A stretch of 33,723 nt of DNA from an uncultured Bacilli bacterium (GCA_944358545.1 CALVRJ010000012.1:1-33723); one strand, 5' to 3'; positions 1 through 9,177 are shown, counted from the stretch's first letter. The notes: generated by a model not told the origin, from the letters alone. Made by a program: numbers and translations.

Positions 1-104
1 TCACTTAAGAAAAAAGCTAAAAGATTTTTATTTCTATTGTCTTGCCATACTGCTTTAAATACTTTGTCATAAGTAGATGGAATGATTTCATCTTGTTCAA
101 GCAT
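1..104 (-). CDS. N-terminus of a PD-(D/E)XK nuclease family (Rpn/transposase-like) protein, partial
   Basis: The gene starts with ATG at 102-104 behind a strong AGGAGGTG ribosome binding site and runs off the left edge, so only 34 residues are visible. They contain a YDKVFKAVW segment followed by a leucine-rich helix (LLAFFLS). This layout, an Asp/Phe-Lys start followed by 'LLxxFL', is typical of the N-terminus of Rpn/PD-(D/E)XK nuclease family putative transposases, which are frequent in gut Firmicutes. The catalytic residues lie outside the window, so the family call rests on a short stretch and is tentative. It lies downstream of parC, behind a terminator. Confidence 0.5.
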   Translation of the reverse strand, partial: MLEQDEIIPSTYDKVFKAVWQDNRNKNLLAFFLS

Positions 105-204
105 TATTTCACCTCCTCTTGATTTTTTAAGGAATATTATCCTCTAATAGATATATACAACATTTATTTCTAATTTCCTTTTTTATTTGAAAAATTTCTT
201 TTAA

Positions 205-256
205 AAGAAAAAAGACTATGAAATTTCTGATATGAATTCAGTATTTTCATAGTCTA
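205..256 (-). terminator. Intrinsic terminator after parC
   Basis: On the minus strand an 11-bp stem beginning AGACTATGAAA pairs with a TTTCATAGTCT arm and is followed by TTTTTTC. It lies just past the parC stop and ends the parE-parC transcript. The rest of 105-265 is AT-rich sequence in which I see no gene. Confidence 0.85.
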
Positions 257-265
257 TTTACAATT

Positions 266-2773
266 TTATTTATCAAAGTCATCTAAGAAATCATCAATTG
301 TCATTATTTGTTCATCAACTTTTTCTAAAGAAATATTTTCCTCTTTAGGTTCTTCTTTGACATCTATTTCTTCTTTTTTGTTTTCAGTTATCTCAGTTTT
401 TGTAAAGGCCTTATGTATTTTAGCTTTGGTTATTTGAGTTCCGGTTTGATAACGGTCACAAATTGGAAAGGCCGTAACTTTATAATATTCTATTTCATCA
501 GTTAAAATTCCAATTTCATCTTTATGAGTTGTAACAAAAGCATTTACAATATGATATGGATTTGTTTTAACATCTCTGATAACTTGAACTCCTTTACGAG
601 CTCTAGTGGTTATTTCGAATTCATCCATTTTGATGCGTTTTGCAGTTCCTTTATCAGTAATAAGGGTTAGGAAATCTCCTTGAGTAAAAGTACAACCTGA
701 TGATACTAAGTCGTCTTTGAGGTTAATAGCTTTAACTCCACTTCCTCTTAATGAGGTTACTGGAATTTCTGATGTTTTATATCTTAAACCTAAACCGTTA
801 TGAGTTGTAATAAATATTTCTTCTTCGGCCTTAGTAACATTAATTACTCTATCGCCTTCTTTTAATTTCATTAGGGTAATCGGTTTAGAATATCTTTGAA
901 CTTTTAGATCTTGAAGTGGGGTTTGTTTAATCATTCCTTTTCTAGTAAAGCTAATGAAGTTTATTTTTTCATTAAAGTCTTTAACTAGATATGATGATAA
1001 GATATCTTCATTACTACTTATTTTAACAATATTGCTGACGTGTTTTCCTAAGTCTTTCCATTTCAAATCAGGTAATTCGTAAACTGGAATGTAAAGGAAA
1101 TTGCCTAGGCTTGTAAATAAAATTAAAGTGTCCATTGTATTTGCTTCATAAATACCAATTGGATGGTCGGTATCTTTAAGTCCTGTCGATTCTTGAGATG
1201 AGGAATAACTTCTAGTTGATACTCGTTTGACATATCCTTCATCAGTGACAACGACTATACAATCTTCTTTAGGAATTAATGATGTTTCGTCGATTTTTAT
1301 TTCGGTTACTTCATCTTTGATTTCTGTTTTTCTTGGAACAGCATACTCTTTTTTAACTAAACCTAATTCTGTTTTCATAACGTGTTTTAAGGCTTCTTCG
1401 TTTTCAAGAATTTCAGTCCAAACGGTAATTTCTTTTTGTCTTTGTTTGATTTCTTCTTCAAGTTCAGTGACGTCAGTATTAGTTAATTTATATAGTTGCA
1501 GGTTAACAATTGCTTCAGCTTGCTCTTTTGTAAAGTCAAACTCTGTTTGAAGATTTTCGATGGCGTTGGCTTTATTTTTAGAACCTCTAATTACTTTGAT
1601 TACTTCATCTAAAATTGAAAGGGCTTTAATTAATCCTTCTAAGATATGCATACGAGCTTTAGCAACTTTTAAATCAAACTCTGTTCTTCTAGTAATTACT
1701 TCTTTTTGGAAGGCAATATAGGCATCTAGGATTTGCATAACACCTAAGGTCATAGGTCTTTGATCAACGATAGCAACCATATTATAATTATAAGATATCA
1801 TCATATCGGTGTTTTTAAGTAGATAATTAACGATTAGTTCTTCATTCGCACCTTTTTTTAAATCGATAGCTATTTGAAGGCCATTACGGTCGGTTTCATC
1901 TCTTACTTCTTGGATTCCTTCGACTTTTTTATCAATTCTTATTTCGTCGATTTTTTTTACTAAAGCTGATTTGTTTACATCATACGGAATTTCTGAAATT
2001 ATTATTTGACGATTATTCTTAGACCCAGTTATTTCATATTTACAACGAACATTTACTTTACCTCTTCCGGTTCTTAGGGCCTCAGTTATACCACTTATTC
2101 CTTCGGCAACTCCACCTGTTGGGAAGTCTGGCCCTTTGATTATTTTTAATATGTCATCTAAGGTACAATTTGGGTCTTCGATTCTTTTAATTGTAGCATC
2201 AATTACTTCACCTAAGTTATGAGGTGGAATGTTAGTGGCATATCCAGCAGAAATTCCATTGGCACCATTGACGAGAAGGTTTGGAAATCTAGCTGGAAGT
2301 ACTGTTGGTTCAAGTAAGCTATCATCATAGTTTAAACTCATTAATACGGTATCTTTGTTTATATCTTTAAGCATTTCCCCAGCAATTTTAGAAAGTCTAG
2401 CTTCAGTATAACGCATGGCAGCTGGCCCGTCGCCATCCATTGATCCGTTATTTCCTTGCATTTCGACAAAACAATGGTTGTTTTTCCACCACTGACTCAT
2501 ACGAACTAAGGCATCATATATACTCGAATCGCCATGAGGGTGATAGAAACCCATGATATTTCCGACAGCTTTTGCTGATTTTTTGGTTGGCTTATCATAG
2601 GTGTTTCCGTCTTTATACATAGCATATAAAATTCGTCTTTGAACTGGTTTTAGCCCATCTCTAACATCTGGGAGAGCTCTATCTTGAATGATGGTTTTAG
2701 CATATTTAGCAAAATTATCACCCATGATGTATTCTAGGGAATAATCATATATTTTTTTATTTACATCTTCCAT
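266..2773 (-). CDS. parC: DNA topoisomerase IV subunit A (ParC)
   Basis: This is the DNA-cleaving subunit of topoisomerase IV, which decatenates daughter chromosomes together with ParE. The 835-residue protein has the winged-helix/tower cleavage core followed by a C-terminal beta-pinwheel and an acidic Glu/Lys tail. The active-site tyrosine is Tyr122 in [11 protein letters not shown]. The quinolone-resistance region reads [11 protein letters not shown] (about 79-89), with the two serines unchanged and Asp in place of the usual Glu, so no classical resistance substitution is visible. It resembles Gram-positive ParC (GrlA) more than GyrA in the [13 protein letters not shown] start and NNGSMDGD segment, and it lacks an obvious GyrA-box. 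It starts 8 bases after parE and is probably co-transcribed with it; the start has a GGTGAT ribosome binding site. Confidence 0.93.
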   Translation of the reverse strand: MEDVNKKIYDYSLEYIMGDNFAKYAKTIIQDRALPDVRDGLKPVQRRILYAMYKDGNTYDKPTKKSAKAVGNIMGFYHPHGDSSIYDALVRMSQWWKNNHCFVEMQGNNGSMDGDGPAAMRYTEARLSKIAGEMLKDINKDTVLMSLNYDDSLLEPTVLPARFPNLLVNGANGISAGYATNIPPHNLGEVIDATIKRIEDPNCTLDDILKIIKGPDFPTGGVAEGISGITEALRTGRGKVNVRCKYEITGSKNNRQIIISEIPYDVNKSALVKKIDEIRIDKKVEGIQEVRDETDRNGLQIAIDLKKGANEELIVNYLLKNTDMMISYNYNMVAIVDQRPMTLGVMQILDAYIAFQKEVITRRTEFDLKVAKARMHILEGLIKALSILDEVIKVIRGSKNKANAIENLQTEFDFTKEQAEAIVNLQLYKLTNTDVTELEEEIKQRQKEITVWTEILENEEALKHVMKTELGLVKKEYAVPRKTEIKDEVTEIKIDETSLIPKEDCIVVVTDEGYVKRVSTRSYSSSQESTGLKDTDHPIGIYEANTMDTLILFTSLGNFLYIPVYELPDLKWKDLGKHVSNIVKISSNEDILSSYLVKDFNEKINFISFTRKGMIKQTPLQDLKVQRYSKPITLMKLKEGDRVINVTKAEEEIFITTHNGLGLRYKTSEIPVTSLRGSGVKAINLKDDLVSSGCTFTQGDFLTLITDKGTAKRIKMDEFEITTRARKGVQVIRDVKTNPYHIVNAFVTTHKDEIGILTDEIEYYKVTAFPICDRYQTGTQITKAKIHKAFTKTEITENKKEEIDVKEEPKEENISLEKVDEQIMTIDDFLDDFDK

Positions 2774-2781
2774 TTTATCAC

Positions 2782-4689
2782 CTACTTCGCGTAATTATCT
2801 TCTAATGTGAACTCGATGTTTTCTTCAATCCATTTTTTACGTGGTTCGACGTTATCACCCATTAATACGCTTACTCTCTTTTCAGCAAGAGAGGCGTCAG
2901 TTAAGTTTACTTTGATAAGACTACGGTTTTTAGGGTCCATTGTAGTTTCCCAAAGTTGTTCGGCGTTCATTTCACCTAGTCCTTTATATCTTTGTTTTTC
3001 GAGTTTAACTTTATATTTTTTTCTGATTTCTTCAGCCCCTTCATCATCCCAGGCATAGCCATATATTTTATTGCCATTTTTAAGGGCATATAATGGTGGC
3101 ATAGCGATATACAAATGACCATTTTCAATTAGTGGTTTCATGTAACGATAGAAGAAGGTTAATAGTAATATGGCGATATGGGCTCCATCGTCATCGGCAT
3201 CGGTCATGATGATGACTTTGTCATAATTACAGTCTTCAATTTTAAAGTCACTGCCGATTCCCGCACCGATTGTTTGAATCATAGTATTTATTTCTTGATT
3301 AGCTAAAACGTCGGTAAGTGGTGCTTTTTCGGTATTTATAACTTTTCCTCTCAGTGGTAGGATAGCCTGAAATTTACGGTCTCTTCCTTGTTTGGCGGAA
3401 CCTCCGGCTGAGTCTCCCTCGACTAAGAATAGTTCATTTACTTTAGGATTTTTAGTTTGTGCGGGGGTAAATTTATCACTGATTGATTTTTCTTTTTTAC
3501 CTTTGCCTTTGCCGTTTCTAGCTTCATCGCGAGCTTTTCTAGCGGCTTCTCTAACTTGTTTTGATTTAACCATTTTCTCTAAGATTTTCGTAGCTATTTC
3601 TTTGTTTTCTTCTAAGAAGAATTCAAGTTTTTCAGATACGATACTATCGACAACGGTTCGGGCAATTGGGGTACCAAGTTTTCCTTTAGTCTGGCCTTCA
3701 AATTGCAGAAGTTTTTCTGGTATTTGTAGGGAAATAATGGCCGTTAGCCCTTCTCTAGTATCTGGTCCTTCAAAGTTTTTATCTTTAGCTTTCAAGTAAC
3801 CATTTGTTCTAGCGTAGTCGTTAAATACTCTAGTTATGGCGGTTTTTAGGCCAACTTCATGGGTTCCACCATCACTAGTTTTAACGTTATTAACAAATGA
3901 GATAATGTTTTCGGAATAAGTTTCTGTGTACTGAAAAGCCAGCTCGACATTAATTCCTTCTTTGTTTCCAACAATATCAACTGGTTTATGGAGAACTTTT
4001 TTATCGGCATCTAAATATTCGACAAAGGAATTGATACCGTTTTCATAGTGATATGTTTCTTCTCTATCCGTTATTTCATCTTTAACGTTGACGGTTAAAT
4101 TTTTAAGTAAAAAGGCACTTTCTTGCATCCTTTCACAAATTGTTTGAAAGGAAAACTGGGTGGTTGTAAAGATAGTGTCATCCGGCATAAAATGAACTTT
4201 TGTTCCAGTGGCATTGGTTTTTTCAAGTTTTTTAAGTGGGACTGTAACATGACCACCATTTTCAAATCGAATATAGTATTCATAGCCATCTCTTTTGATA
4301 TTTACTTCCATCCATTTACTTAGAGCGTTGACAACTGAGGCACCAACTCCGTGAAGTCCACCAGAGACTTTATAACCTGAGGTTTCAAATTTACCACCGG
4401 CATGAAGGATTGTATATATTACTTCTGGGGTTGATTTACCGCTTGAATGCATTCCAACAGGAACTCCACGACCAAAGTCTTCAACGGTTATACTACCATC
4501 TTTATTAATGGTTATGTTGATTTTATTGCCATAGCCATTGATAACTTCATCGATTCCATTATCAACTATTTCCCATACTAAATGGTGAAGACCTCTTTTA
4601 TCGGTTGAGCCAATATACATTCCAGGTCTTTTACGTACGGCTTCTAAGCCTTCTAGTATTTTTATTGAGTTTTCATCGTATTTTGCCAT
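2782..4689 (-). CDS. parE: DNA topoisomerase IV subunit B (ParE)
   Basis: This is the ATPase subunit of topoisomerase IV. The 635-residue protein contains the GHKL ATP-binding motifs (WEIVDNGIDE near residue 39, DFGRGVPVG at 71-79, GGLHGVGASVV at 110-120), the transducer domain, and the TOPRIM metal-binding region (EGDSAGG near residue 424 and DADDDGA near 495-503). The PLRGKVINTEKA segment, where quinolone/aminocoumarin-associated changes occur, looks normal. Its length matches ParE/Gram-positive GyrB. The ParE rather than GyrB assignment rests mainly on linkage to a clear parC immediately downstream. The start has an AAAGGTGAT ribosome binding site. Confidence 0.93.
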   Translation of the reverse strand: MAKYDENSIKILEGLEAVRKRPGMYIGSTDKRGLHHLVWEIVDNGIDEVINGYGNKINITINKDGSITVEDFGRGVPVGMHSSGKSTPEVIYTILHAGGKFETSGYKVSGGLHGVGASVVNALSKWMEVNIKRDGYEYYIRFENGGHVTVPLKKLEKTNATGTKVHFMPDDTIFTTTQFSFQTICERMQESAFLLKNLTVNVKDEITDREETYHYENGINSFVEYLDADKKVLHKPVDIVGNKEGINVELAFQYTETYSENIISFVNNVKTSDGGTHEVGLKTAITRVFNDYARTNGYLKAKDKNFEGPDTREGLTAIISLQIPEKLLQFEGQTKGKLGTPIARTVVDSIVSEKLEFFLEENKEIATKILEKMVKSKQVREAARKARDEARNGKGKGKKEKSISDKFTPAQTKNPKVNELFLVEGDSAGGSAKQGRDRKFQAILPLRGKVINTEKAPLTDVLANQEINTMIQTIGAGIGSDFKIEDCNYDKVIIMTDADDDGAHIAILLLTFFYRYMKPLIENGHLYIAMPPLYALKNGNKIYGYAWDDEGAEEIRKKYKVKLEKQRYKGLGEMNAEQLWETTMDPKNRSLIKVNLTDASLAEKRVSVLMGDNVEPRKKWIEENIEFTLEDNYAK

Positions 4690-4712
4690 ATTATCACCTT
4701 TATAATCATAAC

Positions 4713-4755
4713 AAAAAAAACTCGTAAAATCAAATGAATTATATTGTTTTACAAG
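4713..4755 (-). terminator. Terminator-like hairpin just upstream of parE
   Basis: On the minus strand CTTGTAAAA (4747-4755) can pair over 9 bp with TTTTACGAG (4721-4729), followed by eight T residues. It lies only about 25 bases before the parE start codon and is a second terminator after the one at 4806-4837. It could either insulate parE or act as an attenuator in its leader. Confidence 0.55.
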
Positions 4756-4805
4756 TATTTTTTAATGTTTTTTATTTTAAAATAGATACATGTATTTTTT
4801 ACATG

Positions 4806-4837
4806 TAAAATAAAAATTCTACTTGGGAGGTAGAATC
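4806..4837 (-). terminator. Intrinsic terminator of the 171-residue hypothetical gene
   Basis: ATTCTAC and GTAGAAT form a 7-bp stem with a CTCCCAA loop, followed on the minus strand by TTTTTATTTT. It starts right after the stop codon of the upstream gene. Confidence 0.8.
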
Positions 4838-4838
4838 T

Positions 4839-5354
4839 TTATGATTTATATTTTGTGTTTCTTCTTATCTTATAATTCATAAGTGTTTTTTGAAGAGGTC
4901 CATGATGATTTAAAATTTGAGCGACATCTTCTAATTCATTTAAAGTTTCTTCTATGTTTTCCGAAGTTACACTGAAAATTTGACTTTCTTTTTTCTTAGA
5001 AATAACTGCCTTGATAAATGGATATGACAGGGTTCCAATTTTTTTAGAAAATGGCTTAATGTCTATTTTATATCCGTCTAATAGAAGCTGGTCTATATTA
5101 CAATCGGGAATGGTTTCACCTTTTTCGCCATAAAATTTATCGAAAGACAGAGTTTCTTCCATAATATTTTCGGCTGCATCTTCTAAGGCAGCAATCAAAT
5201 TATAATTTTGGCTACAACCAATAGCTTCTTTATTCAGTCTAAATGTAACTGTACGAAGTTTGTTTTTGTTAACGCAAATTCTGATTTTACAATTTAAAAT
5301 TTTAAGTTGTTCGTCTAAGTTTACTAAATCTTCACTATTAAAATTATATTTCAT
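4839..5354 (-). CDS. Hypothetical protein, paralogue of the broken gene upstream
   Basis: I do not recognise this 171-residue protein. It has no signal peptide or membrane segment and is rich in Lys, Asn and Ile, so it is probably cytosolic. Its N-terminus (about residues 1-45) and C-terminus (IF...E...E.LN.LE......PL) align with the conceptual reading of the frameshifted gene at 5412-5955, so the two look like a tandem duplication. It has its own terminator, and the short gap upstream is AT-rich with a weak ribosome binding site (GAGAG). No function can be inferred. Confidence 0.7.
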   Translation of the reverse strand: MKYNFNSEDLVNLDEQLKILNCKIRICVNKNKLRTVTFRLNKEAIGCSQNYNLIAALEDAAENIMEETLSFDKFYGEKGETIPDCNIDQLLLDGYKIDIKPFSKKIGTLSYPFIKAVISKKKESQIFSVTSENIEETLNELEDVAQILNHHGPLQKTLMNYKIRRNTKYKS

Positions 5355-5411
5355 TGCATTTCTCTCGCTTTCAAGAGTATGTTATACATTAAATATTAAA
5401 TTTTGTCAAAT

Positions 5412-5955
5412 TTATTTGTTCATTATTTTTCTTGCAGAATAAGTTAAATGTTTAACGTGCATGACAGCAGTTTCAAGAGGTGATGCGGGGAAACTATGTT
5501 TAGTAAAGTTTTCTAAGGCATTTAAGGATTCATTTAAGTGTTCATTTTGCGTAGTAAAAATTACTTCATCTTCTTTTAATAAAGATGTTTTAATAATATC
5601 AGTATCTCCGGTAATTATTATTTTACTACCTTTTTTAGTGATTTATCAATATGGTTAGATGGATATGTATCACCTGGGGTATTTATTAAATGACCGTCTA
5701 AAAACATTGCACAGTAAATTTCTTGTTCTTTTTCTAAAGGTTTTTCCTTTTTTTCATAGATATTTCATCTGATGTTTCTAAAGCTTCATTAAAGCAACAT
5801 TCATCTATTTTAACAAGAACATTATCTGGATTTTGATAAAATTCGATTACTCGGTTATTATATGGTCCTTTAAAATATATTTCCATTGTTAAGCCGTTTG
5901 TTTTTATATAGTTTTCAATATTCATTAATTCTTTTTGTTTAAATTTTTCTTTCAT
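5412..5955 (-). pseudogene. Frameshifted tandem paralogue of the 171-residue hypothetical protein
   Basis: Translation starts at the ATG at 5953-5955 and reads MKEKFKQKEL..., but hits a stop after 73 codons. The same protein continues in the -1 frame from a run of seven A (minus-strand sense, 5748-5754), giving YEKKEKPLEKEQEIYCAM..., and moves to the -1 frame again at a run of six A (5631-5636), giving GSKIIITGDTDIIK... and ending ...KIMNK-stop at 5412. Restoring one base at each run gives about 181 residues, close to the 171 of the neighbour it resembles. Both breaks are single-A losses in homopolymers, so they may be real decay or sequencing error. The second site happens to read A-AAA-AAG, a known bacterial -1 slippery sequence. 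Confidence 0.75.
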
Positions 5956-6018
5956 CGTATACTTTCTCCTTTTTCGATATTATTTATTATATTTGGTTTT
6001 GATAGATGTGTCAATGGA

Positions 6019-6864
6019 TTATTCACGAAGGTGATCTTCTAGTGAAGCAATGGTATATCCTTTAGATAATATATAGTTAATAATAGCTTCGATTTGATTA
6101 TTTAGAGTACTATCAACTTCAAAAGATATAATAGCTCCAGGGGTTAAAGATTTTTTGAGGTTTAAAAGAGGACTATGTTTAATTATTTTAGTTGGCATAA
6201 TGGTAAATGAGTCATTTAGAGAACAAATTTTAATGATTTTTTTATTAGGTTTGGCTGTATAACAATAGTTATATGTTTGCGGGCCAATATTGGTTACAAT
6301 GGTTTTTATCCAAACAAAATCACTATCTTCATAGTCTTCATTATTGCTTAAATTGCCAATTGTATGGCCGTCTTCAACGAGATTTATTATTTGATTATGG
6401 TGTTGTTCCAAATATTTACTGGTTATGAAAAATGAGCCTTTTACTTTGTTTTTATCAAGTATTTTAATGATATTCGTAATGTCGTCATTTTGATCTAACC
6501 TGAATATAAGACTGACTTCTTTTTTACTATTTGTTCCAGCAATTATGTATTTGTCTTTGTTTTTGTCGATAGGATTAGAAACAGGTATTTTCTTATAAAC
6601 TAATAGTTTATCGTCAAAATATCCTATTTGACGCATATTTTGATAGCTTTTTTCAACGTCGACTTCTTGACCGCTAGTACCTGGAATGATAGTATCGTCT
6701 TTGATAATCGGTGGTGTGGCATTTTCTTTATAACCATCTTTTTTACTTTTAATTTCTAAGAGCAATTCATCTGTTTGTTTGGAAGCAGTAGTTATTTTAT
6801 CTGTGTATATGAAACTGCCAACCATCAGTGTGAGGAGGCCAACAATTTGAAAAAATTTTTTCAT
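6019..6864 (-). CDS. Exported NodB/polysaccharide-deacetylase-like protein with lost catalytic motifs
   Basis: I place the start at the ATG at 6862-6864 (MKKFFQIVGLLTLMVG), preceded by GGGTGAAAG; the frame stays open further upstream but that would run into the divergent gene. The 281-residue protein has an N-terminal signal anchor, a linker, and a C-terminal region with the NodB homology layout: a VSLIF strand, ILDKNKVKGSFFITSKYL, a (V)EDGHTIGN strand-turn, and a final NYILSKGYTIASLEDHL. In active CE4 deacetylases these positions hold TFDDG, HS..H and LLHD; here they read IFRLDQ, NLSNNED and SFEVD, so metal-binding and catalytic residues are missing. It is probably a non-catalytic cell-wall-binding relative on the outer face of the membrane. 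Confidence 0.65.
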   Translation of the reverse strand: MKKFFQIVGLLTLMVGSFIYTDKITTASKQTDELLLEIKSKKDGYKENATPPIIKDDTIIPGTSGQEVDVEKSYQNMRQIGYFDDKLLVYKKIPVSNPIDKNKDKYIIAGTNSKKEVSLIFRLDQNDDITNIIKILDKNKVKGSFFITSKYLEQHHNQIINLVEDGHTIGNLSNNEDYEDSDFVWIKTIVTNIGPQTYNYCYTAKPNKKIIKICSLNDSFTIMPTKIIKHSPLLNLKKSLTPGAIISFEVDSTLNNQIEAIINYILSKGYTIASLEDHLRE

Positions 6865-6908
6865 ACTTTCACCCAAATAAGTATATGCGAATGTATTTTT
6901 GATTTTGC

Positions 6909-6936
6909 ACATTTTTATGTAGTTAAACATATCATA
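6909..6936 (+). promoter_or_regulatory. Possible sigma-K-type (late sporulation) promoter
   Basis: An AC dinucleotide at 6909-6910, a 17-base spacer and CATATCATA at 6928-6936 fit the AC-N17-CATANNNTA pattern of mother-cell sigma-K promoters. It lies about 20 bases before the start codon of the Pro/Tyr-rich gene. In such AT-rich DNA the match could be chance. Confidence 0.3.
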
Positions 6937-6957
6937 TTTTAGAGGAGGCAAAAGAAG

Positions 6958-7206
6958 ATGAATAATGCGTATTATTATAATGGTAAAGTAAGTCCATATA
7001 GAAATCAAGTTTATTACGGTAATGACGAGCGGATTGGTGGCTTTTTAGGACCATTTATTCTTGGTGGAATTACAGGTGGTTTAGTAGCGCCGTTTTTCTA
7101 CGGTCCAGGAAGACCACCAGGGCCGATTTACCCACCAAGACCTTACCCACCAAGACCTTATCCACCGAGACCTTATCCACCATTTTGGAGTCCTTATTAC
7201 AGATAA
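6958..7206 (+). CDS. Small Gly- and Pro/Tyr-rich protein with PYPPR repeats, possible spore coat component
   Basis: The 82-residue protein has a strong AGAGGAGG ribosome binding site (6941-6948). It begins with a Tyr/Asn-rich segment (NNAYYYNGK), then a Gly-rich hydrophobic stretch (GGFLGPFILGGITGGLVAPFF, about residues 27-47), and ends in repeated PYPPR units and WSPYYR. This composition, low complexity and size resemble small spore-coat or envelope proteins of spore formers, and the upstream sequence has a sigma-K-like -10. No enzymatic function is likely. The gene is divergent from the NodB-like gene and convergent with nrnA, sharing a terminator with it. The coding call is firm; the coat role is inference. 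Confidence 0.75.
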   Translation: MNNAYYYNGKVSPYRNQVYYGNDERIGGFLGPFILGGITGGLVAPFFYGPGRPPGPIYPPRPYPPRPYPPRPYPPFWSPYYR

Positions 7207-7233
7207 AAAGATGTGCTTAAAGCACACCTTTTT
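7205..7233. terminator. Bidirectional terminator between the PYPPR gene and nrnA
   Basis: AAAAAG, a GTGCTT..AAGCAC stem and CTTTTT form a symmetrical hairpin with T-runs on both strands, between two convergent genes. It overlaps the last codons of nrnA. Confidence 0.8.
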
Positions 7234-8176
7234 CGTTATATTGTTTAGTTACCTCATCTAATTCTTTAATTATTTCATCAAATTCTTCTGGGTTTTGCAG
7301 TCTTACGCCACTGGCATATTTATGACCTCCACCATGATGACGTTCTAAGACTTTATTAATTACTGGTCCACGCGATCTTACAGATATACGATATATTTGA
7401 TTATTTTTATCTTCCGTACAGGTTACCCAAACTAAAAATTCTTTGATAAAGTTAAAATTGTTAATCATATTTCCTGGAGTGGCAACGTCAACGTCATATT
7501 CTTTTAAAATATCTGAGGTTATTTTTAGATAAGCAACGCCATTTTCAGTTAAGTTAAAATTAGAGGCTAAATAATTTTCAAATTTAATTTCTTTGTATGG
7601 TCTTAAATATAATTCATTATATATTTCATTTATATCGATAGGCGTTTCATCTAACATCTGGCCAACTAATTTAAAGGTTTTAGGGGTTGTATATTCGAAC
7701 ATGAAACGATTGGTATCGGTAACAATTCCGGCAAAGAGACAAATAGCTGCTTTTTTAGTCATTTTTAATTTTGTGTGATTAACAAGTTCAATAATCATTT
7801 GACAAGCAGATGAAGCGTTTGGGTCAATCCATTCGAGGTTACATGTTTTTTCGATGAATGGATGATGGTCGATTTTAATGGAGTTCGTAAATTTTTGAGG
7901 GAGCGTGCCATCGATACGATGAAGGTCTGGAGTATCAGTAACGATTATAAGTGATTTATCTTTTATTTCAGGAAGTTTATCTAATTTACCTAAAAAGCTA
8001 AATCTAGATGTCGGATGCCCAATCGCATAGACTTCTTTTTTGGGAAATTTATTTAAAATTATTTCTTTTAAGGCAAGTGAACTACCTAAGGCATCGGGGT
8101 CTGGTCCAATATGATGGGCTAAAACGATTACTTTAGCTTTTTTGATTTCTTTGTATATTTTTTTATATACGTTCAT
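7217..8176 (-). CDS. nrnA: DHH-family oligoribonuclease / pAp phosphatase (NrnA-like)
   Basis: NrnA-type enzymes degrade 2-5 nt RNA oligomers (nano-RNA) and hydrolyse pAp to AMP in the cytosol. The protein has the DHH N-terminal domain with AHHIGPDPDALGSS (about residues 20-33), the DTPDLHR strand, the signature DHHP (about 103-106), and the DHHA1 C-terminal motif GGGHKYASG (about 282-290). I place the start at the ATG at 8174-8176, eight bases after GAAGG, giving 319 residues; a GTG three codons upstream is possible. The start overlaps the end of the dus gene, so the two are probably translationally coupled. Confidence 0.88.
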   Translation of the reverse strand: MNVYKKIYKEIKKAKVIVLAHHIGPDPDALGSSLALKEIILNKFPKKEVYAIGHPTSRFSFLGKLDKLPEIKDKSLIIVTDTPDLHRIDGTLPQKFTNSIKIDHHPFIEKTCNLEWIDPNASSACQMIIELVNHTKLKMTKKAAICLFAGIVTDTNRFMFEYTTPKTFKLVGQMLDETPIDINEIYNELYLRPYKEIKFENYLASNFNLTENGVAYLKITSDILKEYDVDVATPGNMINNFNFIKEFLVWVTCTEDKNNQIYRISVRSRGPVINKVLERHHGGGHKYASGVRLQNPEEFDEIIKELDEVTKQYNEKGVL

Positions 8177-9155
8177 GGTTTGCACCTTCTTTACGGTAGT
8201 TTTCGATTACTTTAATAAATTCGTCTTTAGTATTAGTTTTAAAGATTTGCTTTTTTACTTCAGATGATCCAGTTAATCCTTTTAAGTAATAACAGCTTTG
8301 AGTACGCATTTCAAGTAAGGCAACTTTTTCAGGTTTTATTTTAAGTAAATAATTAAAGTGTTTTAAAATCATATCAAGTTTTTCATCAAAAGTAGGAAGT
8401 GGAAGTAATTCACCAGTTTCTAAGTACTTGACGGTTCTTTGGATAAGCCAAGGGTTACCAAGGACTCCCCTACCTATCATGATGGCATCACATCCAGTTT
8501 CAGTAAGCATTTTTTTCGCATCTTCTGGAGTTTTGATGTCACCGTTGCCAATAACGGGAATATTAACATTTTCTTTGACTTTTTTGATGATATCCCAGTC
8601 GGCATGACCACTATATCCTTGACTTCTAGTCCGTCCATGAACAGCGATAGCACTTGCACCAGCTTTTTCACATTTTTGAGCAATTTCAACCGCATTTATA
8701 TGATTTTGGTCCCAACCGCTTCTGATTTTAACAGTTACAGGAACATTTACAGCCTCGGCAACGGCTTTAACTATTTCGTAAGCTTTATCTGGGTCTTTTA
8801 GTAAAAAACTTCCGGCCCTAGCAGAAACGGCCACTTTAGGAACTGGACAGCCCATGTTGATATCAATGATATCTGGGTGCATGGTTTGTTCGATAAACTT
8901 AGCAGCTTTAACAATGGAATTCGGGTCCGCACCAAAGATTTGCTGGGAAATGGGACGTTCAAAGTCAGTCATATAAAGCATGTCAATTGTTTTTTCACTG
9001 CCATAGAAAATGGCTTTATCACTAACCATTTCAGCAACGACTAAGCCAGCTCCCATTTCTTTAGCTATTTTTCTAAAGGCACTGTTAGATACATCAGCCA
9101 TAGGTGCAAGAACTACTTGATTTTTTATTTCAACATTTCCTATTTTCCACTTCAT
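8163..9155 (-). CDS. dusB: tRNA-dihydrouridine synthase (DusB-like)
   Basis: This FMN enzyme reduces uridines in the tRNA D-loop. The protein is a TIM barrel starting VVLAPMADVSNSAFR, with the catalytic cysteine at Cys103 in INMGCPVPKV, the RNA/FMN-binding HGRTRSQGYSG, and the phosphate-binding GCDAIMIGRGVLGNPW. I choose the ATG at 9153-9155 (330 residues) because it follows AGAGGAGAGG and matches the usual Dus N-terminus; an in-frame upstream Met would add a Lys/Arg-rich extension overlapping the promoter. It is first in a dus-nrnA operon. The DusB subgroup is inferred from its similarity to the Bacillus type. Confidence 0.9.
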   Translation of the reverse strand: MKWKIGNVEIKNQVVLAPMADVSNSAFRKIAKEMGAGLVVAEMVSDKAIFYGSEKTIDMLYMTDFERPISQQIFGADPNSIVKAAKFIEQTMHPDIIDINMGCPVPKVAVSARAGSFLLKDPDKAYEIVKAVAEAVNVPVTVKIRSGWDQNHINAVEIAQKCEKAGASAIAVHGRTRSQGYSGHADWDIIKKVKENVNIPVIGNGDIKTPEDAKKMLTETGCDAIMIGRGVLGNPWLIQRTVKYLETGELLPLPTFDEKLDMILKHFNYLLKIKPEKVALLEMRTQSCYYLKGLTGSSEVKKQIFKTNTKDEFIKVIENYRKEGANHERI

Positions 9156-9177
9156 ATTTCTTTTCCTCTCCTCTGTA

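Noticed and set aside
266..4689. GyrA/GyrB identity for the topoisomerase pair
   Set aside because: The DNA-cleavage subunit resembles ParC/GrlA in its N-terminal region and lacks an obvious GyrA-box.
5401..5410. TTTTGTCAAA as a Spo0A box before the 171-residue gene
   Set aside because: It matches TTTGTCRAA but is the A/T-rich variant, which occurs by chance elsewhere (for example near 26868). Unlike TTTGTCGAA at spo0A it has no supporting context.
5625..5760. Programmed -1 frameshifting as the explanation of the split paralogue
   Set aside because: The intact neighbour needs none, two shifts in one gene would be inefficient, and loss of one A at each homopolymer is simpler. It remains listed as an alternative.
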